Counted from the stretch's first letter, positions 1 to 9,061 are shown. The stretch is 64,000 nt of DNA from Siphonobacter curvatus (GCF_002943425.1 NZ_PTRA01000001.1:248001-312000); one strand, 5' to 3'. Numbers and translations are program-made. Notes: generated by a model not told the origin, from the letters alone.

Positions 1-594
1 ATGGAGATAACCAAAGTCGAGCAATACCGAGCCATTGGGAAGGAAGTCGATGATGTTCGAGCCAAAAATCCGGTCGAGCGAAGGATCAGACAGTTTGATT
101 TTAGGGAAAAGACCCCGGCCCGTCACTTCACTTTTTCCGTCGCTTCGACCCGCGTATTCCCGAATTAAGTCCCGATAGGAAGCGTTGTTCTGAATTCGCA
201 GGTATTCGTCCAGCGAGATGTTTTCGCCGGGCCGGTACGGAATCGTCCGGTCGCCTACTTTAAAGGCGTCATTGACGGTAATTTTCTGATCCAGGGGATT
301 AAACCGAAACTGGGTTTGTAGGTCTTTAGGATCAGGTGGGATTAAAGGGGATTGTGGGAGTCGATAACTAAACCGACTGGCTAAACGATCCGATACTTTT
401 AATAGAGGTCGACGTCCGGTTTTGGTTCTGTACAAGGTGTCTACGCGGGCTGTGTCGGGTTGAATCTGCTGAGCCTGAGCCATCGCAGTACTTGCACCAA
501 ACAACAAAAAAGCCCTTACTAATCCTGGTACAGATATCCATCGCCGCCGCCGGGAATAAGTTCCTGACTTTCGAACGGGTTGGAAAATTCGCAT
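1..594 (-). CDS. sprA: Cell-surface translocon protein SprA, N-terminal part (runs off the window)
   Basis: This is the first 198 codons of a minus-strand gene that continues beyond base 1. Translation from the ATG at 594-592 gives a basic N-terminus, a hydrophobic signal-like stretch (VRAFLLFGASTAMAQAQ), then SprA-like segments such as FNPLDQKITVNDAFKVGDRT and FGSNIIDFLPNGSVLLDFG. SprA (Sov) is the very large outer-membrane barrel that forms the type IX secretion translocon of Bacteroidota. The position just downstream of ruvA on the same strand agrees with the ruvA-sprA order seen in many Cytophagales. A 63-90 residue frame overlaps on the same strand in another phase and is a shadow. Only the N-terminus is visible, so the rest of the protein cannot be checked. 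Confidence 0.85.
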   Translation of the reverse strand, partial: MRIFQPVRKSGTYSRRRRWISVPGLVRAFLLFGASTAMAQAQQIQPDTARVDTLYRTKTGRRPLLKVSDRLASRFSYRLPQSPLIPPDPKDLQTQFRFNPLDQKITVNDAFKVGDRTIPYRPGENISLDEYLRIQNNASYRDLIREYAGRSDGKSEVTGRGLFPKIKLSDPSLDRIFGSNIIDFLPNGSVLLDFGYLH

Positions 595-645
595 TGTTAG
601 GTAAAGTGTCCTTCGCAATATGATCTATTGAAAGAGTAGGCGTGT

Positions 646-667
646 ACACTTCGGGGGAACGAAGTGT
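646..667 (-). other. Hairpin in the sprA upstream region
   Basis: A perfect 8-bp inverted repeat (ACACTTCG / CGAAGTGT, 6-nt loop) lies 52 bases upstream of the sprA start. It has no T-run, so it is not an obvious terminator. It may sit in the sprA 5' leader; its function is unknown. Confidence 0.4.
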
Positions 668-818
668 TGGGTTACCGCATCCTTAAACGCCAAAACTAAA
701 AGTAAAATTGCAAAAAAAGTGGGATAGGCTATCGCTTGTATTCGATTAAGAAATGATAAATGGTAGCGAATGGTTGATTCAACTCTATTTTAGGTATATT
801 AACCTGGTTTTTTAAGCA

Positions 819-856
819 AAAAATCTTTCCGAAAGATAGACTTCGGAAAGATTTTT
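819..856 (-). terminator. Rho-independent terminator of ruvA
   Basis: A perfect 15-bp inverted repeat (AAAAATCTTTCCGAA / TTCGGAAAGATTTTT, 8-nt loop) begins 19 bases beyond the ruvA stop and ends in a T-run on the minus strand. It separates ruvA from sprA, so sprA probably has its own promoter in the 225-bp gap. Confidence 0.85.
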
Positions 857-874
857 GCGGGTGTATTGGGGTGC

Positions 875-1468
875 TTACCGTAAGGATTGTTTGATTAAAT
901 CTTCAACGGATGCATTAGGATCTTTTTTCAGTAGAGTATCGACTGATTTTTCGGCAACGGGACGGGGGATACCCATCACAATCAAAGCCGAAATAGCGTC
1001 GGTACGAGCTCCAGCGTTGGGACCGAGGAACAGATTGGTCGTCATACTTCCCGAAGCCAGGTGATCTTTCTTGAGTTTATCCTTGAGTTCAAGAATAACG
1101 CGTTGAGCCGTTTTTGCTCCAATCCCCTTGATGCCCTGGATCACGCGTAAATCTTCCGTAATAATCGCCTGCCGGATCTCGACCGAAGAAAGGGAAGAAA
1201 GCATCACCAGAGCCGTGTTAGGACCAATACCTGATACGCTCACTAAATCCAGGAAAAGCAGTTTTTCGCTCATTTCCTGAAAGGCGAACAGGATGTGGGC
1301 ATCTTCCCGAATATTTAAATACGTGAACAAACGGCAACGTTCGTTTACCTCCGGTAAAGCCGAATACGTTTGCAGGGAAATACGTACTTCGTATCCAACG
1401 CCCTGTACGTCGATAATGGCGTAAGCAGGTTCTTTATAAGTGAGCTTGCCTTCTAAATAAGCAATCAT
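875..1468 (-). CDS. ruvA: Holliday junction branch migration protein RuvA
   Basis: RuvA binds Holliday junctions as a tetramer and loads the RuvB helicase during recombinational repair. The 197-residue product has the usual length and the family N-terminus MIAYLEGKL (OB-fold domain), two helix-hairpin-helix segments at about residues 70-130 (SVSGIGPNTAL and IQGIKGIGAKTAQRVILELK) and a short C-terminal RuvB-binding domain. The frame is open for eight more codons, but that longer ATG lies inside the stem of the upstream terminator at 1486-1524, so the ATG at 1468 is chosen. It follows the lytic transglycosylase gene on the same strand but is separated from it by that terminator. Confidence 0.95.
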   Translation of the reverse strand: MIAYLEGKLTYKEPAYAIIDVQGVGYEVRISLQTYSALPEVNERCRLFTYLNIREDAHILFAFQEMSEKLLFLDLVSVSGIGPNTALVMLSSLSSVEIRQAIITEDLRVIQGIKGIGAKTAQRVILELKDKLKKDHLASGSMTTNLFLGPNAGARTDAISALIVMGIPRPVAEKSVDTLLKKDPNASVEDLIKQSLR

Positions 1469-1485
1469 TTGCTGGGATGATGAGC

Positions 1486-1524
1486 AAAACAAGCCACGGG
1501 GCGTATCGTCCGGTGGCTTGTTTT
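1486..1524 (-). terminator. Terminator of the lytic transglycosylase gene
   Basis: A perfect 12-bp stem (AAAACAAGCCAC / GTGGCTTGTTTT) lies 29 bases after the stop of the upstream gene and ends in TTTT on the minus strand. It almost touches ruvA, and decides against the longer ruvA start. Confidence 0.8.
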
Positions 1525-1552
1525 AGTAGTACTGGATGAAATATCGTTCGTG

Positions 1553-2989
1553 TTAAATCACTAACAGTTTCTGGCCGGGGTGTACTGCATTACCCTTGAT
1601 TCCATTGAGCTTACGTAATTTGTCAATGGAAATACCGCCGTAACGTTGTGAGATTTTCCAGAGCGTATCGCCGGGTTGTACGGTGTGATACTTGCGGGCT
1701 TTGCTCAAACGTTCGTCACGACTAGTAGCCGCGGCGGATTTACTCACGGTAGCCACAGCGACCTGGGTTTGCGGTACGCTCACTTGCTGGTAAACGACTA
1801 GATGTTGTCCTGCCTTAATTCTTGAATGGCGACCCAGACGGTTCCAGACTTTCAAATCCTGGCTTGCTACCTGGTAACGGCGGGCAATGGAAGATAGCGT
1901 CTCGCCACGGTGTACTCTGTGCGAAACCCGCTTTGATTTCGTACGGACGACCTCTTCATTCAGAGCCGCACCTGACGGTTCTTCCTCATCGGAGGTATGC
2001 GAGGCTAACATCACGCGTGGAGAACCGGCGTAATTCGTAGCCGAATCCAAAATGGAACGACGGTGAGCGTAGAAATACTTCAACTCTTCTTTCGGCAAAC
2101 GAACAGGATAACCCTTCGTACCCTCGGGTAGAACATCGGTCAGAATGTGCGGATTCAGTTGTTTTACCTTGTCGTAGGAAAACTGTCCGACCTGAGCTAA
2201 GGTCCGCAGATTCATGTACGAATTAACGTGAATGGTATCGAAGGCAACCACTGTATGCATCGAGTCGGGTTTGATTCCGTGATCAGCCGCGTAGTGCATC
2301 ATGTACACGATGGCGGCGTATTGGGGAACGTAACCGCGAGTTTGCTTATGTAAATGTGGATAGACTTCCCAATACGTATGCTTACCCGATTTGCGGACGG
2401 CTCGCATCACGTTTCCGGGGCCGGTATTGTAGGACGCCAGCATCATTTCCCAGTCGTTATTAAAGATACGACCTAATTGCAGGAAGTACTTACAGGCGGC
2501 TTCGGTAGCCTTGTAGGGGTCGAAGCGTTCATCAACGTATTTATCAATCCGTAATTTAAAATCGATACGTCCGGTACTGGGCATGAATTGCCACAGACCA
2601 CCTGCTCCAGCATAAGAAATGATTTTGGGATCGAGACGGGATTCAATGAGGGAAAGGTACTTCAACTCATCGGGGAGGCCGTACTGGGCCAGGTACTTTT
2701 CGAAAATGGGGAAATACAGGGCTTTTCTTTCCAGCATTTCCTTCACAAACGAAGGTTTACGAAAGGTAAAAAACTCGACAAACTGATGGGTTACATCGTT
2801 GTGATTCAGAGGGATTTCTTTTTGCAGCTTGGCCATGCGTTCGTGCACCAGTTGGAAATCTACTTGTGGCACGGAATCTTTCACTACGGTAGGCGTACTG
2901 TTTTTCGTCGAATCGGTCTGTGCTCCTACGGAACAAATCGAGAATGAGGCAATCGCCGCCGCAATGGTCAGGATTCGAATTGGTCTCAT
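1553..2989 (-). CDS. Secreted lytic transglycosylase with two LysM domains (MltD-like)
   Basis: The 478-residue protein carries a signal peptide (about residues 1-23), an SLT/goose-lysozyme-like catalytic domain (about 95-215) and two C-terminal LysM peptidoglycan-binding domains (about 355-398 and 433-478; HRGETLSSIARRYQV and QPGDTLWKISQRYG). The likely catalytic glutamate is Glu116 in SLIESRLDP, followed by the AGGLWQFMPSTG and ASYNTGPGNV motifs of family 1 lytic transglycosylases. Such enzymes cleave the glycan strand in the periplasm to give 1,6-anhydromuropeptides. This domain order matches MltD/DPBB-free murein transglycosylases of Bacteroidota. It is terminated separately from ruvA. 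Confidence 0.9.
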   Translation of the reverse strand: MRPIRILTIAAAIASFSICSVGAQTDSTKNSTPTVVKDSVPQVDFQLVHERMAKLQKEIPLNHNDVTHQFVEFFTFRKPSFVKEMLERKALYFPIFEKYLAQYGLPDELKYLSLIESRLDPKIISYAGAGGLWQFMPSTGRIDFKLRIDKYVDERFDPYKATEAACKYFLQLGRIFNNDWEMMLASYNTGPGNVMRAVRKSGKHTYWEVYPHLHKQTRGYVPQYAAIVYMMHYAADHGIKPDSMHTVVAFDTIHVNSYMNLRTLAQVGQFSYDKVKQLNPHILTDVLPEGTKGYPVRLPKEELKYFYAHRRSILDSATNYAGSPRVMLASHTSDEEEPSGAALNEEVVRTKSKRVSHRVHRGETLSSIARRYQVASQDLKVWNRLGRHSRIKAGQHLVVYQQVSVPQTQVAVATVSKSAAATSRDERLSKARKYHTVQPGDTLWKISQRYGGISIDKLRKLNGIKGNAVHPGQKLLVI

Positions 2990-3135
2990 CTAGTAAGGGT
3001 TTGTTGTTAGGTTATACAGGAGTTTCTTCGCGAAACTCAGGAAACATACTTCATTCGATTCAGGCAGGCAGAAGGATTATTCTCAGTACTCTTCGCTACA
3101 AGAGCACTAAGGAAATGGCTACTAATGAATTGAAT

Positions 3136-4578
3136 TTAAACGCTTACCGCTGCCTGATCCTGGATTTCCAGGGTATTAGCAAAAGCCAGTAATTTTTCTT
3201 CTCCGAAGGCTGGGGCCAAAATCTGAATTCCGACGGGCATTCCCTGTGAATCGGTACCCAGGGGTAGCGAAAGGGCGGGTACACCCGTTACGTTAGCCTG
3301 CACCGTAAAGATGTCGGCTAGGAACTCTTTCAATGGATCAGAAGATTTTTCACCGAGCGGAAACGCCACCGAAGGGGTAGTGGGGTAGAGCAGAAAATCA
3401 ACCTGCTCGAAATGTTGCTCGATTTCTTCCTTTATTAAACGTCGAACGCGTTGAGCTTTGGTGTAGTACGCGTCGTAATAATTTGCACTCAGTACAAAGG
3501 TGCCCAGCAAAATACGCTTGCGGGCTTCGGCTCCCAAACCTTCCGTACGACTAAGTCGGTACAATGAATCCAGATCAACGGCTTGCGGACTACGGTGTCC
3601 GTATCGAACCCCATCGTACCGCGAGAGATTGGAACTTACCTCGGCTGTTGTCAGGATATAATACGTCGGCAGATAGTATTTAGCCAGCGGAAAATCAACG
3701 GGTACAACCGTATGTCCTTCAGCTTCTAAACGATCAATGGTTTGGCGTAAAACTGCTTTAACCGATGGATCTACACCATCCGACTCTAAACTGTCGCGAA
3801 AATAACCGATTTTTTTCAGACCGCCAGCTTCTAATTTTTCGGAGTACGCGGGTACGGGTTGCTGCGATACTGTGCTATCCTGCTCGTCGGCTCCGGCCAT
3901 AACTTCCAGAATCAGAGCCGCGTCTTCCACGCAACGCGTAATAGGTCCAATCGTATCAAACGAGGAGGCATACGCCAGCAAACCCCAGCGGGACACCCGG
4001 GCATACGTAGGCTTCAATCCAACCAATCCACAAAAAGCCGCGGGTTGACGAACCGATCCGCCCGTATCCGTACCAATCGAAGCAAAGCATAAATCCGCCT
4101 GTACCGCTACGGCTGAGCCACCCGAAGAACCACCAGGTACGCGACTTTCATCACGGGCATTGAGTACGGGGCCGTAAGCGGAGTTCTCGTTGGAAGAACC
4201 CATTCCGAATTCATCGCAGTTCTGCCGACCGATGATGATGGCATCTTCGTCAAGCAAGCGTTGAACGGCCGTGGCAGTAAATTGCGAAACGAAACCATTT
4301 AAAATACGACTTCCTCCGTGTACGCCGTGATTGGCATAACACAGTAAATCTTTAATTCCGATCACCATTCCGGCCAGCTTGCCAGCCGTACCTGCGGCCA
4401 GTTTGGCATCAATACGGGCGGCTTCCTGGCGAGCTTCTTCGGCGTATACCGCTAGAAAAGCATTCAGATGGGCCTGTTGGGCAATACGATTCAGGTAATA
4501 ATCAACCAAAGCACGGCACGAAACCGTACCTTGATGTAAGTCCTGCTGAAGCGAACGGAAGGAAGAATAGTACTTCAA
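3136..4578 (-). CDS. gatA: Asp-tRNA(Asn)/Glu-tRNA(Gln) amidotransferase subunit A
   Basis: GatA is the amidase subunit of GatCAB; it releases ammonia from glutamine for transamidation of mischarged Glu-tRNA(Gln) and Asp-tRNA(Asn). The 480-residue product has the complete amidase signature, with the Ser-cisSer-Lys triad visible as Lys76 (IGIKDLL), Ser151 (PGGSSGGSAVAV) and Ser175 (TDTGGSVRQPA), each offset by three from the Staphylococcus numbering (79, 154, 178). The length is normal. gatB and gatC are not in the window. The gene follows tatA on the same strand behind a terminator. A small risk remains that it is a different amidase-signature enzyme, but the GatA-specific RVSRWGLLAYASSFD segment is present. 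Confidence 0.95.
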   Translation of the reverse strand: MKYYSSFRSLQQDLHQGTVSCRALVDYYLNRIAQQAHLNAFLAVYAEEARQEAARIDAKLAAGTAGKLAGMVIGIKDLLCYANHGVHGGSRILNGFVSQFTATAVQRLLDEDAIIIGRQNCDEFGMGSSNENSAYGPVLNARDESRVPGGSSGGSAVAVQADLCFASIGTDTGGSVRQPAAFCGLVGLKPTYARVSRWGLLAYASSFDTIGPITRCVEDAALILEVMAGADEQDSTVSQQPVPAYSEKLEAGGLKKIGYFRDSLESDGVDPSVKAVLRQTIDRLEAEGHTVVPVDFPLAKYYLPTYYILTTAEVSSNLSRYDGVRYGHRSPQAVDLDSLYRLSRTEGLGAEARKRILLGTFVLSANYYDAYYTKAQRVRRLIKEEIEQHFEQVDFLLYPTTPSVAFPLGEKSSDPLKEFLADIFTVQANVTGVPALSLPLGTDSQGMPVGIQILAPAFGEEKLLAFANTLEIQDQAAVSV

Positions 4579-4608
4579 AACGAGGGATAAATCTGGAGAT
4601 TAGCTAAA

Positions 4609-4643
4609 AAACAACAAAAGGGCATAGTCACGTGACTAGGCCC
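4609..4643 (-). terminator. Terminator of tatA
   Basis: A near-perfect inverted repeat centred on AGTCACGTGACT and closed by GGGC/GCCC is followed on the minus strand by TTTTGTTGTTTTTT. It lies 21 bases after the tatA stop and before gatA. Confidence 0.7.
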
Positions 4644-4663
4644 TGAAGTGTACACAAAAACGA

Positions 4664-4864
4664 CTATTTATTAGCTTCGTCGCCTGCTTTTTCAATTTCG
4701 CTACGAACATCTTTGCTAGCGTCCTTGAACTCACGAATACCTTTTCCAAGGCCCCGTGCCAGCTCAGGGATTTTCTTCGCTCCAAAGAGGAGAATAAAGG
4801 CAAAAATAATCAGGGCGATTTCGGGCCCACCGAGGCTAAACGCCAAAATTGTTGCCATTTCCAT
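4664..4864 (-). CDS. tatA: Sec-independent translocase protein TatA/E
   Basis: TatA forms the size-variable pore of the twin-arginine translocase, which exports folded proteins across the inner membrane. The 66-residue product shows the canonical plan: a short periplasmic N-terminus, one membrane helix (about residues 12-30, GGPEIALIIFAFILLFGAKK), the FGxxKxPE hinge, then an amphipathic helix and a charged tail. Translation starts at MEMATIL or at the third codon (MATIL); the sequence does not decide. No tatC is in the window. Confidence 0.92.
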   Translation of the reverse strand: MEMATILAFSLGGPEIALIIFAFILLFGAKKIPELARGLGKGIREFKDASKDVRSEIEKAGDEANK

Positions 4865-4964
4865 GATGAATGTCTTTATTAATGGATGTAAAGTTAAGGA
4901 TTACCTTTGAAAAATTCTGTAGTATCCCCTGGTTTTATTCTCGTTCACGGATTGGATACGCCGC

Positions 4965-5393
4965 TTATTGAGGGTCAATTGGAACCGCTTGTTCGGCTTC
5001 CCAAATCTTGAATGTATCCAGATCATTCGAAATAGTACGGAACAGCCAAACTAGTAAAGCTATATCATCAGTAAAGCCGATGATGGGTAGCAAATCCGGG
5101 ATTACATCGATTGGGCTGACAAAATAGATCAGTACCGCTACGGTCAGGACCACACTCTTCCAGGGTAGTTGCCGGTATTCTCCTTTGGCATACGCCCGAA
5201 TCAGACGGGTCAGAAGGCCCAGCTTTTCCTGCACATCATGGATGATGGCTCCTTTGTTGGAAGTGCGGAGAACTTTAGTGATTAAATCAAGCAAAAAGGC
5301 CGGATTGCGAGCGGATCGACTGGCTTTCTTTTGAGCCTCGCGAAAAAAAAGCGATTGTAAAATGCGTTGAATAAGTGGAGTAGATTCGGCCAT
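4965..5393 (-). CDS. DUF1232 (YkvA-family) membrane protein
   Basis: The 142-residue protein contains a C-terminal DUF1232 domain, seen in VYFVSPIDVIPDLLPIIGFTDD-type sequence around residues 90-120 with one or two hydrophobic segments. DUF1232 proteins are small membrane proteins of unknown role. The frame opens six codons earlier at a TTG, so the ATG at 5393 (MAESTPL) is preferred. It precedes tatA on the same strand by 100 bases with no terminator between, so the two may be cotranscribed. Confidence 0.8.
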   Translation of the reverse strand: MAESTPLIQRILQSLFFREAQKKASRSARNPAFLLDLITKVLRTSNKGAIIHDVQEKLGLLTRLIRAYAKGEYRQLPWKSVVLTVAVLIYFVSPIDVIPDLLPIIGFTDDIALLVWLFRTISNDLDTFKIWEAEQAVPIDPQ

Positions 5394-5523
5394 TGGAAAA
5401 TAGAGACTCAAGTGTAGCAGTAAAAACGTTGAAATGGCCCAAAAAGATTTCAGAAAAGAGCTTATTTTTTTAGGAAAGCCTTTAAAGTTACTACAAGGTG
5501 CTCGATCATCGGAGGGGTACGAA

Positions 5524-5550
5524 AAAAGCCCGTGACTGACACGGGCTTTT
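5524..5550 (-). terminator. Terminator of the MerR-family gene
   Basis: A perfect 11-bp stem (AAAAGCCCGTG / CACGGGCTTTT, loop ACTGA) lies 22 bases beyond the MerR gene stop. It has T-runs in both directions. Confidence 0.85.
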
Positions 5551-5571
5551 CAATACTTATATGCTGGGTAT

Positions 5572-5991
5572 TTACTTGAGCTGGCGAGCCAGTCGGAGTG
5601 TTTTTTCGTTCGCGGGTTCTTCGGTTTCGGACGAATCAAATTTGCGAGGGCGTCCGGCTTTTTCGTCCAATGCGGCTTTTAGATCAAGCAGAAATTTCCG
5701 TAGTTCCAGAAGTGAGTCAACTAATTCAGTATTGTTTTCCTGTTTGAATTCTTTGTTTTCCAGATACTTGCGGGCTCCTTTAAGGGTATAGCCCCGTTCT
5801 TCCACAAGCTGATAAATAATCTCCAGCTGTCGAATGTCTTCTTTGGTATACATGCGGTCACCACCCCGATTTCGCTTCACTTTATTTTTGAGCGTGGGGA
5901 AGTTGTCCGTCCAATACCTCACTTTCGAGATATCAAACGAAAACATATCTGCTACTTCTCGTATCGTATAGTACCGCTTCTCGTCCGTCAT
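5572..5991 (-). CDS. MerR-family transcriptional regulator
   Basis: The 139-residue protein begins with a MerR winged-helix DNA-binding domain (residues 7-75: YYTIREVADMFSFDISKVRYW then RNRGGDRMYTKEDIRQLEII) followed by a predicted coiled-coil dimerization helix (about 85-125). No cysteine cluster or ligand-binding domain follows, so the effector cannot be guessed. It lies divergent from alaS across a 372-bp gap; similar short MerR proteins are common in Cytophagales as orphan regulators. Single gene with its own terminator. Confidence 0.9.
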   Translation of the reverse strand: MTDEKRYYTIREVADMFSFDISKVRYWTDNFPTLKNKVKRNRGGDRMYTKEDIRQLEIIYQLVEERGYTLKGARKYLENKEFKQENNTELVDSLLELRKFLLDLKAALDEKAGRPRKFDSSETEEPANEKTLRLARQLK

Positions 5992-6363
5992 AACCGCCGC
6001 ATAGTATAAGTTCCGCTGAAGGTGCTGCTAGCCCAAAAGTCCAAAGCCCTGCCTCAATGCTTTAAACGAAGAAACTCGTTAATAGCTATTGTTGCAAGGT
6101 TAGGAAGTAAAAAAATCCGGCCGGCTGACCGGATTAGACGCTTAAAAATGCCGTATTTTCTTTTAAAAAAGGTAGGTTATTCCTGATAATTTTTTGTTTT
6201 TTTTCTAACCAATTGGTTTTCAAGCGAAAAAAAACTTTGGCTTTCCCAAAGCTTCACTTTCCTGCTGCTTTCGCCCGACCGGAATTTTAAATTACCTTTG
6301 CGGGCTCAATTCCAAGTGGTTTCGTTACTTACAGCGAAGCCTTGATGACTGACGAATATCCCC
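5992..6363. other. Divergent intergenic region between MerR gene and alaS
   Basis: The 372-bp gap has no gene. It holds the likely alaS promoter (6267-6300), a hairpin at 6235-6251 (CTTTGG / CCAAAG), and at 6114-6135 a 7-bp stem (AATCCGG / CCGGATT) that is followed by a T-run only on the minus strand, with no known minus-strand gene feeding it. Confidence 0.6.
6267..6300 (+). promoter_or_regulatory. Predicted alaS promoter (Bacteroidota type)
   Basis: TACCTTTG at 6293-6300 matches the TAnnTTTG -7 box of the Bacteroidota primary sigma factor. A TTTC near 6268-6271 lies about 21 bases upstream where the TTTG -33 box is expected. The box is 64 bases before the alaS start. Confidence 0.55.
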
Positions 6364-8997
6364 ATGACTTCCAGAGAGATACGGCAGGCTTTTCTTGATT
6401 TTTTTGTATCAAAAGGCCATTTAATTGTTCCTTCGGCCCCCTTAGTGGCGAAAAATGATCCCACCCTGATGTTTAATAACTCAGGAATGGCTCAGTTTAA
6501 AGATTTTTTCCTGGGAAATGCTACGCCGCCGTCCAAACGTATCGTGGATACGCAAAAGTGTCTTCGCGTTTCGGGCAAGCACAATGACTTGGAGGATGTA
6601 GGATTTGATACCTATCACCACACCATGTTCGAAATGCTAGGTAACTGGTCGTTCGGGGATTACTTCAAAAACGAAGCCTTACACTGGTCCTGGGAGTTGC
6701 TGACAGAGGTGTACCAACTACCGAAAGAACGACTCTACGTGTCGGTGTTTGAAGGTGACGAAAAGGATGGCGTACCCTTTGATCAGGAAGCATTCGATCT
6801 TTGGAAAGAAATTCTGGGTGGTGACGAACGGATCATTCTCGGCAATAAGAAAGATAATTTCTGGGAAATGGGTGAAGTGGGTCCCTGCGGTCCCTGTTCC
6901 GAAATTCACGTGGATTTACGGGATCAGGCTGAAGTAGATGCCACGCCCGGAAAATCACTGGTGAATGCCGATCACCCCCAGGTGGTAGAAATCTGGAATA
7001 ACGTGTTCATGCAGTTCGAGCGTAAAGCCGATGGCTCGCTCGTTCCGCTACCTGCTCGCCACGTGGATACGGGTATGGGCTTCGAGCGGCTTTGTATGGC
7101 GATCCAGAAGAAAAAATCCAACTACGATACCGACGTATTCACGGGTACCATTGATTTTATCGCGAAAGCGGCAGGTAAAACCTACGGTCAGGAAAACTGG
7201 GCTGACATTGCGATGCGGGTCATTGCCGACCACATTCGGGCCATTGCCTTCGCCATTGCGGATGGACAGTTGCCTTCGAATGTACGGGCGGGCTACGTGA
7301 TTCGCCGGATTTTACGTCGTGCCGTGCGATACGGTTACACGTATCTGGGCTTCCGTGAGCCGTTTCTGTATACGCTGATTCCATTACTAGCTGACCAGTT
7401 CGACGGCGTATTCCCGGAACTGATCGCTCAGAAAGATTTCGTAGCGAAAGTAATTCAGGAAGAAGAAGCGGCGTTCCTGCGTACGTTGGAAAAAGGACTG
7501 ACTTTACTGGATAAAATTCTGGCTCAGGAGTCCGAAAGTAAAGTGATCGACGGAGCTACGGTTTTTGAACTCAACGATACCTTCGGTTTCCCAGTTGATT
7601 TAACGGCTCTGATTGCCCGTGAAAAAGGCTTTTCTATTGATGAAGCGGGTTACCAGAAAGCTTTGGGTGAGCAGAAAAGCCGTTCCCGCAAAGATGCCGC
7701 TACTGAGAAATCGGATTGGGTAGAATTGCAGGAAGGAAGCAAGACCGTATTCCTGGGTTATGACCAAACGGAGGCGGACGCTCAGATTGTCAAATACCGC
7801 AAAGTCGAAGCCAAAGGAAAGACGCAGTACCACATCGTACTGGATCAGACGCCGTTCTACGCCGAGTCCGGTGGACAGGTGGGAGATACCGGTGTACTGG
7901 CCTGGCCGAATGCCGAACTCCTGGTTGTAGACACCAAGAAAGAAAATGACCTGAGCATTCACGTCATTGAAGATGAAGAATTTGAGGAAAAACTGAACGC
8001 ACACGGGGCCAGCGTACGGGCGATCGTGGATGCTTCCCGTCGTAAACTCATCGCTTCAAACCATACGGCAACCCACCTGATGCACAGTGCGTTGAAAGAA
8101 GTACTCGGATCGCACGTTGCTCAAAAGGGATCATTGGTAAGTCCAGATGTACTACGGTTCGACTTCTCGCACTTCAGCAAAATGACGGACGAGGAGATTG
8201 CTCAGGTGGAACAACGCGTGAATGAAAAAATCCGTGAGAATATTCCGTTGCAGGAAGATCGCAACGTACCCATCGAAGAAGCTCGCCAACGCGGAGCTAC
8301 GGCCTTATTCGGCGAGAAGTACGGCGATTTTGTACGGGTAATTACGTTTGATCCTCAGTACTCCGTTGAACTTTGTGGTGGCACACACATCCCGGCTACG
8401 GGTGAGATTGGGCTGTTCAAGATCGTTTCGGAAAGCTCCTCTTCAACGGGTGTACGCCGGATTGAAGCCATCACTTCGGAAAAAGCATTCCAGTTACTGG
8501 AAGAGCAATCGACGCTGCTTAATCACTTACGTGATCTGCTGAAAACGCAGGATGTACTGAAATCGGTGCAGACCCTGATGGAAGAAAAAGCAGCTTTACA
8601 AAAACGGGTGGAGACGCTGGAGATTGAAAAACTAAGTTCCGTACGCGAAGCACTGGTTCAGAAAGTACAGGAGCGGAATGGTATTCATTTCCTGGCCGAA
8701 CAGGTAGAAGCCCCCAACGCTGATGCTCTGAAACAACTGGCGTATCAGTTGAAAGACAAAGTGGATAACCTGTTTGCTTTACTGGTAGCCGAAGTAGGAG
8801 GCAAACCTGCTCTGGCTCTGATGATTTCCGAAAATCTGGTAAAGGAACGCGGCCTGAATGCGGGTCAATTGGTTCGTGAGCTGGCCAAGGAAGTAAAAGG
8901 CGGCGGCGGTGGTCAGCCTTTCTTTGCCACCGCAGGTGGTTCGGACGTATCCGGTCTACCCAAAGTGCTCGAGAAGGCGGCAACACTGATTGGATAG
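6364..8997 (+). CDS. alaS: Alanyl-tRNA synthetase
   Basis: AlaRS charges tRNA-Ala and hydrolyses mischarged Ser- and Gly-tRNA-Ala. The 877-residue product has the usual length and domain order: class II catalytic core (N-terminus MTSREIRQAFLDFFVSKGH, motif FNNSGMAQFKDFFLG), tRNA-recognition region, editing domain with its zinc ligands His567 and His571 (HTATH) and Cys671 and His675 (CGGTH), and the C-Ala domain ending in the glycine-rich KGGGGGQPFFATAGG. The ATG at 6364 fits the family N-terminus exactly. It is transcribed alone from a predicted promoter and ends at a strong terminator. Confidence 0.98.
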   Translation: MTSREIRQAFLDFFVSKGHLIVPSAPLVAKNDPTLMFNNSGMAQFKDFFLGNATPPSKRIVDTQKCLRVSGKHNDLEDVGFDTYHHTMFEMLGNWSFGDYFKNEALHWSWELLTEVYQLPKERLYVSVFEGDEKDGVPFDQEAFDLWKEILGGDERIILGNKKDNFWEMGEVGPCGPCSEIHVDLRDQAEVDATPGKSLVNADHPQVVEIWNNVFMQFERKADGSLVPLPARHVDTGMGFERLCMAIQKKKSNYDTDVFTGTIDFIAKAAGKTYGQENWADIAMRVIADHIRAIAFAIADGQLPSNVRAGYVIRRILRRAVRYGYTYLGFREPFLYTLIPLLADQFDGVFPELIAQKDFVAKVIQEEEAAFLRTLEKGLTLLDKILAQESESKVIDGATVFELNDTFGFPVDLTALIAREKGFSIDEAGYQKALGEQKSRSRKDAATEKSDWVELQEGSKTVFLGYDQTEADAQIVKYRKVEAKGKTQYHIVLDQTPFYAESGGQVGDTGVLAWPNAELLVVDTKKENDLSIHVIEDEEFEEKLNAHGASVRAIVDASRRKLIASNHTATHLMHSALKEVLGSHVAQKGSLVSPDVLRFDFSHFSKMTDEEIAQVEQRVNEKIRENIPLQEDRNVPIEEARQRGATALFGEKYGDFVRVITFDPQYSVELCGGTHIPATGEIGLFKIVSESSSSTGVRRIEAITSEKAFQLLEEQSTLLNHLRDLLKTQDVLKSVQTLMEEKAALQKRVETLEIEKLSSVREALVQKVQERNGIHFLAEQVEAPNADALKQLAYQLKDKVDNLFALLVAEVGGKPALALMISENLVKERGLNAGQLVRELAKEVKGGGGGQPFFATAGGSDVSGLPKVLEKAATLIG

Positions 8998-9011
8998 TCG
9001 TATACGATCAT

Positions 9012-9050
9012 AAAAAATCCCCGGTCCAATTTGGGCCGGGGATTTTTTTT
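9012..9050 (+). terminator. Terminator of alaS
   Basis: AAAAAATCCCCGG and CCGGGGATTTTTT form a long GC-rich stem followed by a run of eight T. It starts 15 bases after the alaS stop and can also serve the convergent gene on the minus strand. Confidence 0.9.
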
Positions 9051-9061
9051 TAGGTACAAAA

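Noticed and set aside
368-649. 93-codon minus-strand frame over the start of sprA
   Set aside because: It is out of phase with the SprA frame, which is supported by family sequence through base 1.
875-1492. Longer RuvA start at 1492
   Set aside because: The extra eight codons run into the stem of the upstream terminator and the family N-terminus is MIAYLEG.
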